A stretch of DNA of 64,000 nucleotides from positions 1-64,000 of IMG/VR virus record IMGVR_UViG_3300032676_000779; one strand, written 5' to 3'. Positions 14,933-23,318 of this stretch are shown here, piece after piece. Each line of letters begins with the position of its first letter. Within the stretch, counting starts at the first letter, position 1. This DNA comes from a virus. The notes beneath the pieces were generated by a model. The model searched no databases. It was given only the letters and a program-made list of their open reading frames with translations, and was not told where the DNA came from. The translations under genes and the position numbers were made by a program.

Positions 14933-16002
14933 TCTGCTACTTCCTCTTCCTCGCTAGCGACAGTACTTAGTGCAGTATCTGCCCTTTTGTGGAATTCTTC
15001 CATAACAGTATCTAGGCAACCGTCATCATTTCGTTCCCATCCCTTTCGGAACTTCTTAATGATAGACCCGTCAAGCTTAGTGTAGACGAGAGAGTTTCCT
15101 TCTTTCTTGAAAATCTCCATACCTTCAAACATCTCAGTTAATCCCGAATACGGACTCATTCCTGTGTCATACGGAATCTTAACTTGTACGTTTTCAAAAG
15201 GCTTTGCATAACGAGTTTTCATGACCTTACAAGCTGCACGAATGCCACGCACTTGTGAAATCTTGTTTCCGTCCTCGTCCTCTTTAAGCTTTAGCTTCTT
15301 CATCGCAACTACGATAGAAGACGCATAGATAAAGCCTTGTCCACCTGAAATCTTGTCATCAGGATCAAACATATCTTGTGATGCATATGTGTGATTTGTG
15401 GCCACTAATCCTACATTACATGAACCGAACATGTTAACACAATTACGTACCAAAGATGTAAGAGCCTTAGGCTTACGACCCATATCACCCTTCATATCGC
15501 CTGCCTCAAACTGATTTACATCAGTAGGAGTAAGCAACATACCAAGTGAGTCGATAACGAAAAGAACCTTAGGGCGATCCGTTTCGCTCATTCCCTTATA
15601 GCCCTTCATGAACTCGCTGATCGTCTTTGCAACATCATCAATCATTGCCATATTAAGCTTTAGTAGCTTTTCTGCACTAGTGTCTACACCAAGTGCCTGT
15701 AGCCATGATTCGTCTAGTGCGTTTTCGCTATCAATTAGAACTACGTAAATGCCCTGTTCTTGGGCATGTCGTACAATATTTCCGGAACAAATATATGATT
15801 TGCCGGCTCCTGATTCACCAGCAAATACGGTTACTTTTCCAAGAGGAATTCCCTTGTCAAATTCGCTGCTGATGCGGTAGTTAAGTGCATAGTTTCCTGT
15901 GCTGATCCAATCAGTGGGATCATTAAATCCAATGCTGAGACCATCGATGGCCTTAGTAATGTCTTTACGGAACTTGCTGAGGTCGAAAGGTTTAGTTGTC
16001 AA
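14929..16002 (-). CDS. uvsX: UvsX RecA-like recombinase
   Basis: 357 residues. Walker A is GESGAGKSY (near residues 62-70), a Glu-containing IDSENALDE follows, Walker B is VLFVIDSLGML, and the L2-adjacent VATNHTYASQDMFDPDDKIS with GGQGFIYASS matches phage UvsX. The C-terminus is acidic (VASEEEEVAE). It forms filaments with UvsY and gp32 for strand exchange and recombination-dependent replication. High confidence. Confidence 0.95.
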   Translation of the reverse strand: MTTKPFDLSKFRKDITKAIDGLSIGFNDPTDWISTGNYALNYRISSEFDKGIPLGKVTVFAGESGAGKSYICSGNIVRHAQEQGIYVVLIDSENALDESWLQALGVDTSAEKLLKLNMAMIDDVAKTISEFMKGYKGMSETDRPKVLFVIDSLGMLLTPTDVNQFEAGDMKGDMGRKPKALTSLVRNCVNMFGSCNVGLVATNHTYASQDMFDPDDKISGGQGFIYASSIVVAMKKLKLKEDEDGNKISQVRGIRAACKVMKTRYAKPFENVQVKIPYDTGMSPYSGLTEMFEGMEIFKKEGNSLVYTKLDGSIIKKFRKGWERNDDGCLDTVMEEFHKRADTALSTVASEEEEVAE

Positions 16003-16011
16003 GTATATATC

Positions 16012-16242
16012 CTATCTTACAATCTGTTTCATCTTATCATTAACTGATAATTTTTCGAGTAATTCGGGACTATTCACTGCGATTTGGTCTAATTCATAGT
16101 CATTCGGAAAATGTCTTAGTACGCTCCGCGCCCGGTCTCTTACTATACTCGGAACTCTTGGAGTTTTGCCTGGATCACACAGTTCCTCCAACAGTTTTTT
16201 ACCTTGCTTTATTGCACGGTATCTATCATCTGAATTGGTCAT
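16012..16242 (-). CDS. Small BPSL0761-like protein
   Basis: 76 residues: DDRYRAIKQGKKLLEELCDP, then TPRVPSIVRDRARSVLRHFP followed by DYELDQIAVNSPELLEKL. This DERxRAI...LLxEL...PxxIRxxAxxxLRHFP pattern is that of the BPSL0761 family, small helical proteins known from proteobacterial chromosomes, function unknown. It sits between gp32 and uvsX with an AAGGAG binding site, so it is expressed with them. Presence in a phage recombination block is unusual; transfer from a host is possible. Confidence 0.6.
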   Translation of the reverse strand: MTNSDDRYRAIKQGKKLLEELCDPGKTPRVPSIVRDRARSVLRHFPNDYELDQIAVNSPELLEKLSVNDKMKQIVR

Positions 16243-16263
16243 GGTATTCTCCTTAGCCAGAAT

Positions 16264-16289
16264 TTTGGGGAGGATTTCTCCTCCCCAAA
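16264..16289 (-). promoter_or_regulatory. Stable GAAA-tetraloop hairpin after gene 32
   Basis: An 11-bp perfect stem (TTTGGGGAGGA/TCCTCCCCAAA) closed on the minus strand by the tetraloop GAAA. It begins 6 bases after the gp32 stop. No T-run follows, so it may protect or punctuate the gp32 message rather than terminate it. Confidence 0.6.
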
Positions 16290-16294
16290 CCTAA

Positions 16295-17275
16295 TTAGGC
16301 CTTATTCTGTCTTTCGCGGATCATCTTTAGAATGTCCTGTGCCTTATCGCTCGTTGGTGCAGTAGGAACAACGATTGGTTGATCTACTTCGAAAGGAGGC
16401 TCATCGATTGGCGCAGATGCTACCGTAGTCGGTGCACTAGGTGCAGCAGAAGCAGTTTGTGCTTGTGCGGTGCTGGACGGAGCTTCAATGCCATACGGAC
16501 GATAATATGCGCCCCACTTATCAGTGTCATACGGGCGTCCATCAACTGATGCTTCAAACATCTCCTTAATGACCCGAAGTTCGGCTTCGCTTGGCTTCTT
16601 TGGCAAGAAGTCAGCGAGATTGTACAACCCAAACGAATCAATCGCTGCTTGCTCGGCTTCCGTAAGCGGTGACTCCTTACGAGACCAAGTGGAAGTTGAA
16701 TAGTCTGCATAACCGCCCTTAGAAGTCTTCTTGATGTTGAAGTCAAGACCGTGAACGTAGTCGGTTGGCAATTCATCAAGTTCCGGATCCATCAAAGATG
16801 CCTTGATAATAGTCTGAATTTGCGGGGAGATGATGAAGCGACGAATTGGGTTCGCTGGAGTTTGATCATCACCTAGTGGATTTTGGCGAACAAAGCCTTG
16901 ATAAAGATATGAACGCTTCTTCCAATACTTGTTAGCAAGGTCCTTAAGAGTGTCGTCTTTGTACCACGGACGAACTTCTGCGAGAACCGGGCAATTATCG
17001 CCATACATCTCGACGCAAGGAACTTGTACAGTAACTTGCTTCATGTTGGAATCACCCTTAACGCCATTGAACGGAAGCTTGATAACTTGACGTTCTACCC
17101 AAAAGAATTCGTTAGTAGGATTGCCGTCTGGCAACAGACGAATAGAAGCAGTTGCTCCTTCGTCAATATTCCAGAAAGGATAGATTGCGTTATCTGATTG
17201 AGTGCCAGAAGCCTTGGTCTGACTGCGATTTTCTTGTGCCGTTAACCGCGCACGGATTTCTGCTAGACTAGCCAT
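16295..17275 (-). CDS. 32: gp32-like single-stranded DNA-binding protein
   Basis: 326 residues (T4 gp32 301). A short basic N-terminus is followed by the OB-fold core beginning YPFWNIDEGATASIRLLPDG and FFWVERQVIKLPF, typical of T4-type gp32. CVEMYGDNCPV retains two Cys where T4 has its zinc site, but the full Cys/His set is not evident. The C-terminal region is Pro/Ala-rich then acidic (PPFEVDQPIVV) and ends with a basic helix. It coats ssDNA and organises the replisome. It has its own strong promoter with a long leader, consistent with autoregulated translation as in T4. Confidence 0.9.
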   Translation of the reverse strand: MASLAEIRARLTAQENRSQTKASGTQSDNAIYPFWNIDEGATASIRLLPDGNPTNEFFWVERQVIKLPFNGVKGDSNMKQVTVQVPCVEMYGDNCPVLAEVRPWYKDDTLKDLANKYWKKRSYLYQGFVRQNPLGDDQTPANPIRRFIISPQIQTIIKASLMDPELDELPTDYVHGLDFNIKKTSKGGYADYSTSTWSRKESPLTEAEQAAIDSFGLYNLADFLPKKPSEAELRVIKEMFEASVDGRPYDTDKWGAYYRPYGIEAPSSTAQAQTASAAPSAPTTVASAPIDEPPFEVDQPIVVPTAPTSDKAQDILKMIRERQNKA

Positions 17276-17359
17276 TTTTATTTTCTCCTTTTAAATGTGC
17301 CTAAGTTGAGCCTGAGTATGTTTTAATGTCGTTGTTTGGAGACAACTAACATATGATGA

Positions 17360-17388
17360 AATATAACGTATACTTCATCAGATGTCAA
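17360..17388 (-). promoter_or_regulatory. Sigma70-type promoter of gene 32
   Basis: TTGACA (17388-17383) and TATATT (17365-17360) on the minus strand, 17-base spacer. The predicted start near 17353 leaves a leader of about 80 bases before the gp32 ATG, which has an AAGGAG binding site. A small hairpin (TTACCC/GGGTAA) lies just upstream. Confidence 0.75.
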
Positions 17389-17433
17389 TGTATTTACCCC
17401 AGTAATGGGTAAGTAATATAATAGTTTATTGCG

Positions 17434-19293
17434 TTATAGTCTAAAACGGGCAATGTCCATAATACGCTGTAATTCTTCTGGGAATTCAGTCGATTCATTT
17501 GCGCCTACTAGTTTGCCAATATTATTATTCTTGACCTTTTCTGTAGGTCCAAGTTGTCCGGCGCGCTTTTGATTTGCATCTAAGTCTTCTTCAACCGTTT
17601 CATCTACTTTGGACACGTAGTGGATTTCGTAGTTGCCCTCGTTATCTGGATGATCAAAAAACTTGTCTTGTGCCGCTTGATTTTTAAACTTCTTGTTAAA
17701 GGACTTAGACTTTGCACCATAAACTCCAGAAACCTTTCTAGGTTCGTGATCTGCTAGATCCTTTTCGTAAGCAGTTTCTTTTACTTCTTCTGGATTGTCC
17801 TTAACTCTACGAAGTTTTGGTCCGCCCAATTCTGCGTCCTTCTTTGCATCGTCATACTTCTTCTTACGAAGGTAAGCAGGCGTATCAAGGTCCTTACCCA
17901 TCCAAGGTTCTAAAGCTTCTTCTACTTCTTCATTACTGAATGGCTTTTTACCTTTAGCGATTTTGTCAAATCTTTGTGCCGCACGGGCCGCAGACTTACC
18001 TAAATTAATGTCCTTAGGATCAGTCGCAGAATCACCTTCTATTTCTCCGTGTAACATTAAATTAGCAAGAGTTTTATTGTCTTTAGACTTTTCACCAGCT
18101 TGATATCTCTTGAATCCTGGTATCTTTCTTAACATCTTTTCAGTACCAGTAGCTTCTTCAATATCATCCAAATCCTCTACATTTTTGAGATCCGGATTGG
18201 TTGATTTTAATCCTTGACGCTGTTGGGTCTTGAAATCTTTCATTTCGTCTTTCTTGTACGGATCAGAAACTTCTTCCAGATGCTCGTTAGCGATTCCATC
18301 AGCCCACTCTGCTAGTTCGTTGACTTCGCTCATTTCATTTACCTTCTTCTGAAGGCGAGCAAGGATAGGCATTACTGATTCGATGCGAGGGTCAGTAGTT
18401 TCTTGTACGAAAAGTTCATTTATAGAAGACGAATCGTTTTCGTTTTCCATAAGAGTAGGAGTCCATGATTCGAAATATGCAGTGTATCCGCGATGACCAG
18501 TCATTTTGTTTAGGTTTTCGCGCAACTTATTATAATGATTTAAGCCCTCATTAACTAAAGCTTGTGCTGATTCGTTAAATTGCTTATTACGGGTAGCTCT
18601 CACAAAGCCTGCCATCTTGTTGTATTCTTCGCATAGTCCCTTGATGTGGTTCCAGCGCTCATCATTAGGCAGACCACCTTCAGCAATATGACGTGCATAC
18701 ACTCGTGCGACACCTGGCTTGTTTGTAGGTGCTAAGAATCTTTCGCCATCGACGTTTTCTAGATAGATGCGAGCGACGTTGCGATAGCGCTGTTCACCTT
18801 CTTCGATATTGCGATTGTGCTGTAGGATGATCTTTACGTTTGGTACTGCGTCATTGTAGCTGGCCTTCTTACCCATCGGGTAGTAGCCTTCTGAAACTTT
18901 TTCTTTCATCTTGTAATATTCCCGTTGTCTCATGTCGTCGCCCAAGCGATCTTTGTTTGATAATTCGAAGCTAAGCTGTCTACGTTGTGCCCATGTCTTA
19001 AGGTTCTTTAAGAACCCTGTCCAGGTATCATCGTATTCGACTCCCGGTGTTATATTATTGGGACTATCTTGTTGTTCACTATCATAATACACAATGACAT
19101 TTTGTACATCATCGATACTTACCCAAGCTTTACCATACTCTTTGTCATCCTTGACAAACGTAAATTCCATAACATCTGCACTTTGCGATGCAGGAACACG
19201 TTGGTTTTTTGAATCGAGCGGTACAGGTTTATACCCTCTCACTTTAAGTAAGTCGTACAAATCGCGGTTAAAGGATTCTGAATCTGTGGCCAT
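17434..19293 (-). CDS. Large conserved phage protein between terminase and gene 32
   Basis: 619 residues, strongly charged and helical. The N-terminal 150 residues form a compact-looking domain; the middle has NVARIYLENVDGERFLAPT and a HYNKLRENLNKMTGHRGY helix. The C-terminal half is low complexity with repeated Lys/Asp/Glu segments and ends ESTEFPEELQRIMDIARFRL. Proteins of this build accompany terminase in T4-like marine phages and are often virion-associated; no enzymatic motif is visible. Function unknown. Confidence 0.7.
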   Translation of the reverse strand: MATDSESFNRDLYDLLKVRGYKPVPLDSKNQRVPASQSADVMEFTFVKDDKEYGKAWVSIDDVQNVIVYYDSEQQDSPNNITPGVEYDDTWTGFLKNLKTWAQRRQLSFELSNKDRLGDDMRQREYYKMKEKVSEGYYPMGKKASYNDAVPNVKIILQHNRNIEEGEQRYRNVARIYLENVDGERFLAPTNKPGVARVYARHIAEGGLPNDERWNHIKGLCEEYNKMAGFVRATRNKQFNESAQALVNEGLNHYNKLRENLNKMTGHRGYTAYFESWTPTLMENENDSSSINELFVQETTDPRIESVMPILARLQKKVNEMSEVNELAEWADGIANEHLEEVSDPYKKDEMKDFKTQQRQGLKSTNPDLKNVEDLDDIEEATGTEKMLRKIPGFKRYQAGEKSKDNKTLANLMLHGEIEGDSATDPKDINLGKSAARAAQRFDKIAKGKKPFSNEEVEEALEPWMGKDLDTPAYLRKKKYDDAKKDAELGGPKLRRVKDNPEEVKETAYEKDLADHEPRKVSGVYGAKSKSFNKKFKNQAAQDKFFDHPDNEGNYEIHYVSKVDETVEEDLDANQKRAGQLGPTEKVKNNNIGKLVGANESTEFPEELQRIMDIARFRL

Positions 19294-19311
19294 AATGATA
19301 TTTATGCCAAC

Positions 19312-20859
19312 TTAGCCAAAGATTGCAAAGAATGGAAGCGGAGCAACAAACTCGTCATGGTCACGAATTTGAGATTCCAGATCACCATGAAAATCCGCTA
19401 GTTGTTGCATCATTCTAACTGCTAACAGGGATGACATAACTAAATCATCGGTATCGCCGATCTTAGCAGCATAACTGCCCCCGTTTGCGACAAAAGCCTT
19501 AAGTTCGCTGATCAGCGATCGGCTATATATTGTCATCTTTTTTGATTCTAACAGTGTCTTGAATTTTGCACACGCTGCTAATTTGGGCTTTTGGCTAGTG
19601 TTGAATCCTTTACGTTTCTTACCTGGTTCACTGATAAACGTACCCTGAATGTTGGCTTCTCCGTATTCTGCCAGTGAGATCAATGACGCTTCACCAATAG
19701 AGTTATTTTCCACAGAATAATAAATGTTGTTGGGCTCACCAGTGCATTCAGCTATGTATTTGGTGATCTGTGCCATTAGCTTAATCTGACTGGGAATATC
19801 AGTTTTGTTATGCTTCCACTCACCTATTTGAGTAGTCGTACTGGCTTCAAATATTTGCATAGCAGCCGGATCTCCACCAGTACCCAATGAGGGGTCCAAT
19901 GCAACTACATACAACTTTCCCTTTTCTGGTGTCTTATACCAGCGAACTTGTCCCATTCTAGTTATAGGTTCTATGCCATCTAACATCAACAGTGTATTTG
20001 GATTTATTAAGGTTTCATCCGCAATGATGAAGTTACAATCTATTTCTCGACCAAAACGATCATCACCTAACTGGGCGCGGATCTCGTTTGCCCATTTCTC
20101 ATCTCTTCCTGGCTGCTCTTTCCAATAAGCTCGATATGCTCTGAATCCGTTTACACCTAACTCAGTCGTATTACCGAACTCATCTTCCGTTTTATTTGCA
20201 CCCTTCCAAATCAACGCGAATTGGTCTTCGTCTGAGTTTGGCGTTGACGTGATGATTGCCTTACCACCAGTTGCTAGCGTAGGAGTAATGGATGTCCAAA
20301 ATTCTTTAGCAATGCTAGGTCTAACGAACGCAAATTCGTCAAGATATAGCAGCGTGATAGACATACCACGACCGGTGTTTTCAGTAGTAGTGGCGGATAC
20401 AATACGAGAACCGTTTTCAAAATCTAAAGAGCCCTTATTGTATGTAGTGACTCCTGCCTTTATGTGATCTGGACAGTTTTCATACGCATACCTTATTCTC
20501 TGCATGATTTCTTGTGCACCAGTATATTTGTGTGCTGCAATAAGAATCGTAGAGTCAGGAACGAACATTGCATACCAAAGTAGGTAACCAGCAGCGGATG
20601 TTGACTTACCTGACTGTCTAGGCATTAGCGATATAGAGAATCTATACTTGTGGTATGTTTCTATCAATCTTTCTTGATAAGGCCACGGGTGATATAACAT
20701 ACTACCTTTAGTAGGATGTTGAATGTAGAAAAAGTTATCCATAAAGTATAGATATCCGGTTTCAGGATCACAACACTTCATGAAGTCCTCAAGTTCTTTT
20801 TTATTCTTGAAGACCGTCTTCTTATATGGATCTTTTATTAGTGTTGGTTGATTGCTCAT
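19312..20859 (-). CDS. terL: Terminase large subunit (gp17-like)
   Basis: 515 residues (T4 gp17 610). The ATPase domain has Walker A LMPRQSGKST (about residues 78-87), Walker B LLYLDEFAF and a coupling motif in IITSTPNS. The C-terminal RNase H-like nuclease shows VVALDPSLGTGGD, YYSVENNSIGE and a final DDLVMSSLLA, the three acidic positions. It packages concatemeric DNA into proheads. Downstream is the 17434 gene; upstream are small virion-type genes. Confidence 0.95.
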   Translation of the reverse strand: MSNQPTLIKDPYKKTVFKNKKELEDFMKCCDPETGYLYFMDNFFYIQHPTKGSMLYHPWPYQERLIETYHKYRFSISLMPRQSGKSTSAAGYLLWYAMFVPDSTILIAAHKYTGAQEIMQRIRYAYENCPDHIKAGVTTYNKGSLDFENGSRIVSATTTENTGRGMSITLLYLDEFAFVRPSIAKEFWTSITPTLATGGKAIITSTPNSDEDQFALIWKGANKTEDEFGNTTELGVNGFRAYRAYWKEQPGRDEKWANEIRAQLGDDRFGREIDCNFIIADETLINPNTLLMLDGIEPITRMGQVRWYKTPEKGKLYVVALDPSLGTGGDPAAMQIFEASTTTQIGEWKHNKTDIPSQIKLMAQITKYIAECTGEPNNIYYSVENNSIGEASLISLAEYGEANIQGTFISEPGKKRKGFNTSQKPKLAACAKFKTLLESKKMTIYSRSLISELKAFVANGGSYAAKIGDTDDLVMSSLLAVRMMQQLADFHGDLESQIRDHDEFVAPLPFFAIFG

Positions 20860-20880
20860 GATATTATTTAGTATAATATA

Positions 20881-21159
20881 CTACTTTTTTGAGAAGGGAT
20901 CCTCACCAGTAAGATGTGGTTTAGCAAACATTACTTTAAACCATTCCGGAGCTCCGGGCCTAATATTGTTGTCCCGGATATATTGATGCTTTTTGGTGTT
21001 TAGGGCAGGGTCTACTGGTTCTACTTCACCATTTACCCTGCCGTTTCCACTGAGACGTTTTAGTTCTTCAATCGTCGTTTCTTTTTCCGGCGGCAATTGA
21101 TAGTTGCGCATAGTCTGATATGCATTTTGTAGTTTTGCTTGTTTAAATGCATCAAACAT
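20881..21159 (-). CDS. Small conserved phage protein upstream of terminase
   Basis: 92 residues. A helical N-terminus (FKQAKLQNAYQTMRNY), an EELKRLSGNGR segment, and a C-terminal block HQYIRDNNIRPGAPEWFKVM then FAKPHLTGEDPF. The last block recurs before terminase genes of related phages in my recollection. It could be the small terminase subunit by position, but it lacks the length and coiled coil of T4 gp16, so I leave it unnamed. Confidence 0.65.
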   Translation of the reverse strand: MFDAFKQAKLQNAYQTMRNYQLPPEKETTIEELKRLSGNGRVNGEVEPVDPALNTKKHQYIRDNNIRPGAPEWFKVMFAKPHLTGEDPFSKK

Positions 21160-21160
21160 G

Positions 21161-21446
21161 TTAACTTACCTTTATAACAGCAAAATTGATTACCAATGTA
21201 TCTGCGGCATTAGAGCCCGAGCCTGTACCATCACAGTTATCAATTACTATTACAAAACTACCTGCGGCATTTACAGAATTGACACTGACTGAATAATTTA
21301 CAGATGCACCGCTAGCGATGTTTACAATGACCATATCTTTTGCACTAGTAATATATGAATTATTAACAGTAAAAGCTGCTGTCGTGCCCTTGTTTATAGT
21401 AGTGTTTGCGGTTGTAATTTGGCCGGTGCGTCCATTATTCAGATCC
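21161..21446 (-). CDS. Virion-type module without a standard start codon
   Basis: After the stop of the 21435 gene the +1 frame stays open for about 90 codons: NNGRTGQITTANTTINKGT, then AFTVNNSYITSAKDMVIVNI and a DTLVINFAVIKVS end. This is a well-formed beta-sandwich repeat typical of T4-like fibre or head-decoration proteins. The only start-like codon is CTG at 21443-21441, two bases after AGGA. It is either a separate gene with a CTG start or mutated ATG, or the C-terminal half of the 21435 protein. Confidence 0.5.
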
Positions 21447-21722
21447 TGTGTTTACATGAGGGGCTCCCAATTCCGTTATCGAGAACGGTGCAGCGGTGCC
21501 ATTAACATTAATATAGGCAATATAATTGCCTTGTCCTACCAGGAAGCTGCGCTCTACTGTATTTGCAGGAATTACTTCACATGCAGTAACATTTGCGGTG
21601 ACACTAGAATTACCTACGTTCACCGCAATTGCCGATGAAGTAGTAGCAATTCTCACTTTGTCTGTTAATATGGGACCAACTCTTGCGGTTGAACCCGACG
21701 GTGTTTGAATATATGATGCCAT
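21435..21722 (-). CDS. Small virion-type protein
   Basis: 95 residues: MASYIQTPSGSTARVGPILT, then a beta-rich section with SSAIAVNVGNSSVTANV and ERSFLVGQGNYIAYINV, ending ITELGAPHVNTGSE. Such short all-beta proteins are structural in T4-like phages. It has a late promoter and an AAAGGG binding site. Its end leads in the +1 frame straight into the 21161 module. Confidence 0.65.
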   Translation of the reverse strand: MASYIQTPSGSTARVGPILTDKVRIATTSSAIAVNVGNSSVTANVTACEVIPANTVERSFLVGQGNYIAYINVNGTAAPFSITELGAPHVNTGSE

Positions 21723-21755
21723 TGATATCTAACCCTTTAATGTATTTATCATGGC
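21718..21755 (-). promoter_or_regulatory. Late promoter with start-codon hairpin
   Basis: GATAAATA (21750-21743, minus). GCCATGATA at the promoter can pair, with one bulge, with TATCAATGGC that contains the start codon of the 21435 gene. Late transcripts would lack the upstream arm. Confidence 0.55.
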
Positions 21756-21778
21756 TTGTAGAAAATTCATTTCCTACA

Positions 21779-22483
21779 TTACTTGATATCCAGAGGTCTA
21801 GCTTTAGTAGCTACTATGCAGAAGTACTTTTCTTTAACAGTTTTAGTTTTAGTAGGATCTTCCGCATCTGGTACATTCAAGTCAAACTCTAGATTATTAA
21901 ACTGATCAATGTTGAATCCACATCTAATCAGAAGGGCACCCAATTGGTTAGAACCTAAAATGCTATAGTGATTGAGATTAAACTCATGCTGACGCTCGCA
22001 GTCAGGTGCAGGAACTTCGATATAAATCTTTGATCCTTGCTTCAAAACTCTATTGTACTCCATAAGAGAGAAAATAGGATAGGGTGAATGTTCCAATGCA
22101 TGGCGCAAGAAAATAAAGTCTACTGATTCATCATAGTAACCGTCAGTTTGAGGCAGAAATGATAAATCATACTTCTTGATCGTATGACCCTTATTTTCAC
22201 AAACTTGGATATCTCCAGGACTTAGTGTCACTCCGACCAGATTAGTATAGTTGCGTTCCTTCATTTCATCTAGAAAATATCCGGTGCCGCATCCCAAATC
22301 TAAGATGTGTGCATCCTTAGGCAGGTTAAGCGGATCGATGTACGTTTCCACAACTTGTTTAGTAAGTTGAGCGTGAAATTGGCTTTCACCTTCATCATAG
22401 ATATGAGCATGGTATAGCCAATCGTTATAAAAACGTAGCTTAACTAGGTCTAGAGTTTGATTGATGTCTGCTGATGTTGTCAT
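21779..22483 (-). CDS. SAM-dependent methyltransferase
   Basis: 234 residues of class I methyltransferase fold. Motif I is HILDLGCGTGYFLDEM, motif II includes GVTLSPGDIQVC, and VDFIFLRHALEHSPYP with YNRVLKQGSKIYIEVP complete the usual order. The HALEH and late ILGSNQLGALLIRCGF segments resemble methyltransferases acting on sugars or small molecules. It lies between virion genes; target unknown. Confidence 0.85.
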   Translation of the reverse strand: MTTSADINQTLDLVKLRFYNDWLYHAHIYDEGESQFHAQLTKQVVETYIDPLNLPKDAHILDLGCGTGYFLDEMKERNYTNLVGVTLSPGDIQVCENKGHTIKKYDLSFLPQTDGYYDESVDFIFLRHALEHSPYPIFSLMEYNRVLKQGSKIYIEVPAPDCERQHEFNLNHYSILGSNQLGALLIRCGFNIDQFNNLEFDLNVPDAEDPTKTKTVKEKYFCIVATKARPLDIK

Positions 22484-22512
22484 GAAATTACTTATTCATG
22501 AAAACAACTCAG

Positions 22513-22896
22513 TTATTTTTTCTTATAGCCCTTAAATGCTTTAATTGGGCTATTCTTTTGAGTGTTAGATAGCTCTGTACTACGATTATCACTCAGTTTC
22601 TTTACTCTGCCCGCACCAACTGTTTTAGCAGCAACATTGATTATTTCTAGTTCAACATCAGTGTAGGTAGAAAGTAGAGGGTCGCCTGCCATCGGACCAA
22701 CCGGCGGAGTTGGATAATCCGGAGCTCCGGCCATCGCAATACCAAAACGCCAAGCCAGATAAGGATTACCGTTTGACTTATTGATGCTTATATCCGGCAT
22801 GCTGATCGCGCCCTTGATAGCATCCATTTGACCATCAGCAAATGCCTTAGGGTTTGCAGGTGTGTCAGATTCAGTAATAAATTCGTGCGCTCTCAT
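22513..22896 (-). CDS. Probable internal head protein with capsid-targeting N-terminus
   Basis: 127 residues. It begins MRAHEFITES, which resembles the MKTYQEFIAEA targeting sequence of T4 internal proteins, including the I-x-E cleavage consensus of the gp21 prohead protease. The middle has NPYLAWRFGIAMAGAPDYP and the end is KNSPIKAFKGYKKK. It is a paralogue of the next gene, sharing start, RFGxAxAGA core and basic end. Likely packaged in the head; the role after injection is unknown. Confidence 0.65.
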   Translation of the reverse strand: MRAHEFITESDTPANPKAFADGQMDAIKGAISMPDISINKSNGNPYLAWRFGIAMAGAPDYPTPPVGPMAGDPLLSTYTDVELEIINVAAKTVGAGRVKKLSDNRSTELSNTQKNSPIKAFKGYKKK

Positions 22897-23318
22897 CTCT
22901 TGTATCCTTTAAATGCCTTCAATGGACTGCTTTTATCAACATCCTTAGTTTCAATACTAGTAGGGCTGCTAATCATCTTTTTGCCTCGCAGTCCCATTTG
23001 TTTTAGTGCGTCATCAATGTATGGTCCAGCATCATGACCATAACTAACTACTATCTCACCCTCGCCGAAAGGACTTTCACGAGTCATGCTGCTTACTCCG
23101 TCATCCCTGCGGGCAGAAGCACCTTTGGCTCCAGCAATAGCTACACCAAATCTATACTGTAGATAGGGATCCTGATTAGGTAATCCTGGTATAGTATACG
23201 TTGCAGGTAAAGCATCAAATTGGTCTGGTAAAAGTTTAGTTTCCGGTGGTGTAGGAGAGCCTGGTTGTTCCGGAAGTAACGGCTGTGCGCTTTCTACTAT
23301 AAACTCCCAAGCTCTCAT
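22893..23318 (-). CDS. Probable internal head protein, paralogue of 22513
   Basis: 141 residues. It starts MRAWEFIVES (I-V-E cleavage pattern), has a Pro-rich linker, the core DPYLQYRFGVAIAGAKG and the end KSSPLKAFKGYKR. It overlaps the 22513 start by 4 bases and the 23318 start by one base. Same family and role as its neighbour; the linker lengths differ. Confidence 0.65.
   Translation of the reverse strand: MRAWEFIVESAQPLLPEQPGSPTPPETKLLPDQFDALPATYTIPGLPNQDPYLQYRFGVAIAGAKGASARRDDGVSSMTRESPFGEGEIVVSYGHDAGPYIDDALKQMGLRGKKMISSPTSIETKDVDKSSPLKAFKGYKR

Noticed and set aside
19299-19306. CATAAATA before the 17434 gene as a late promoter
   Set aside because: Only 5 bases separate it from the ATG, which would leave no leader; kept as unproven.
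20881-21159. Small terminase subunit (gp16)
   Set aside because: Position fits but length and sequence pattern do not; left as conserved unknown.
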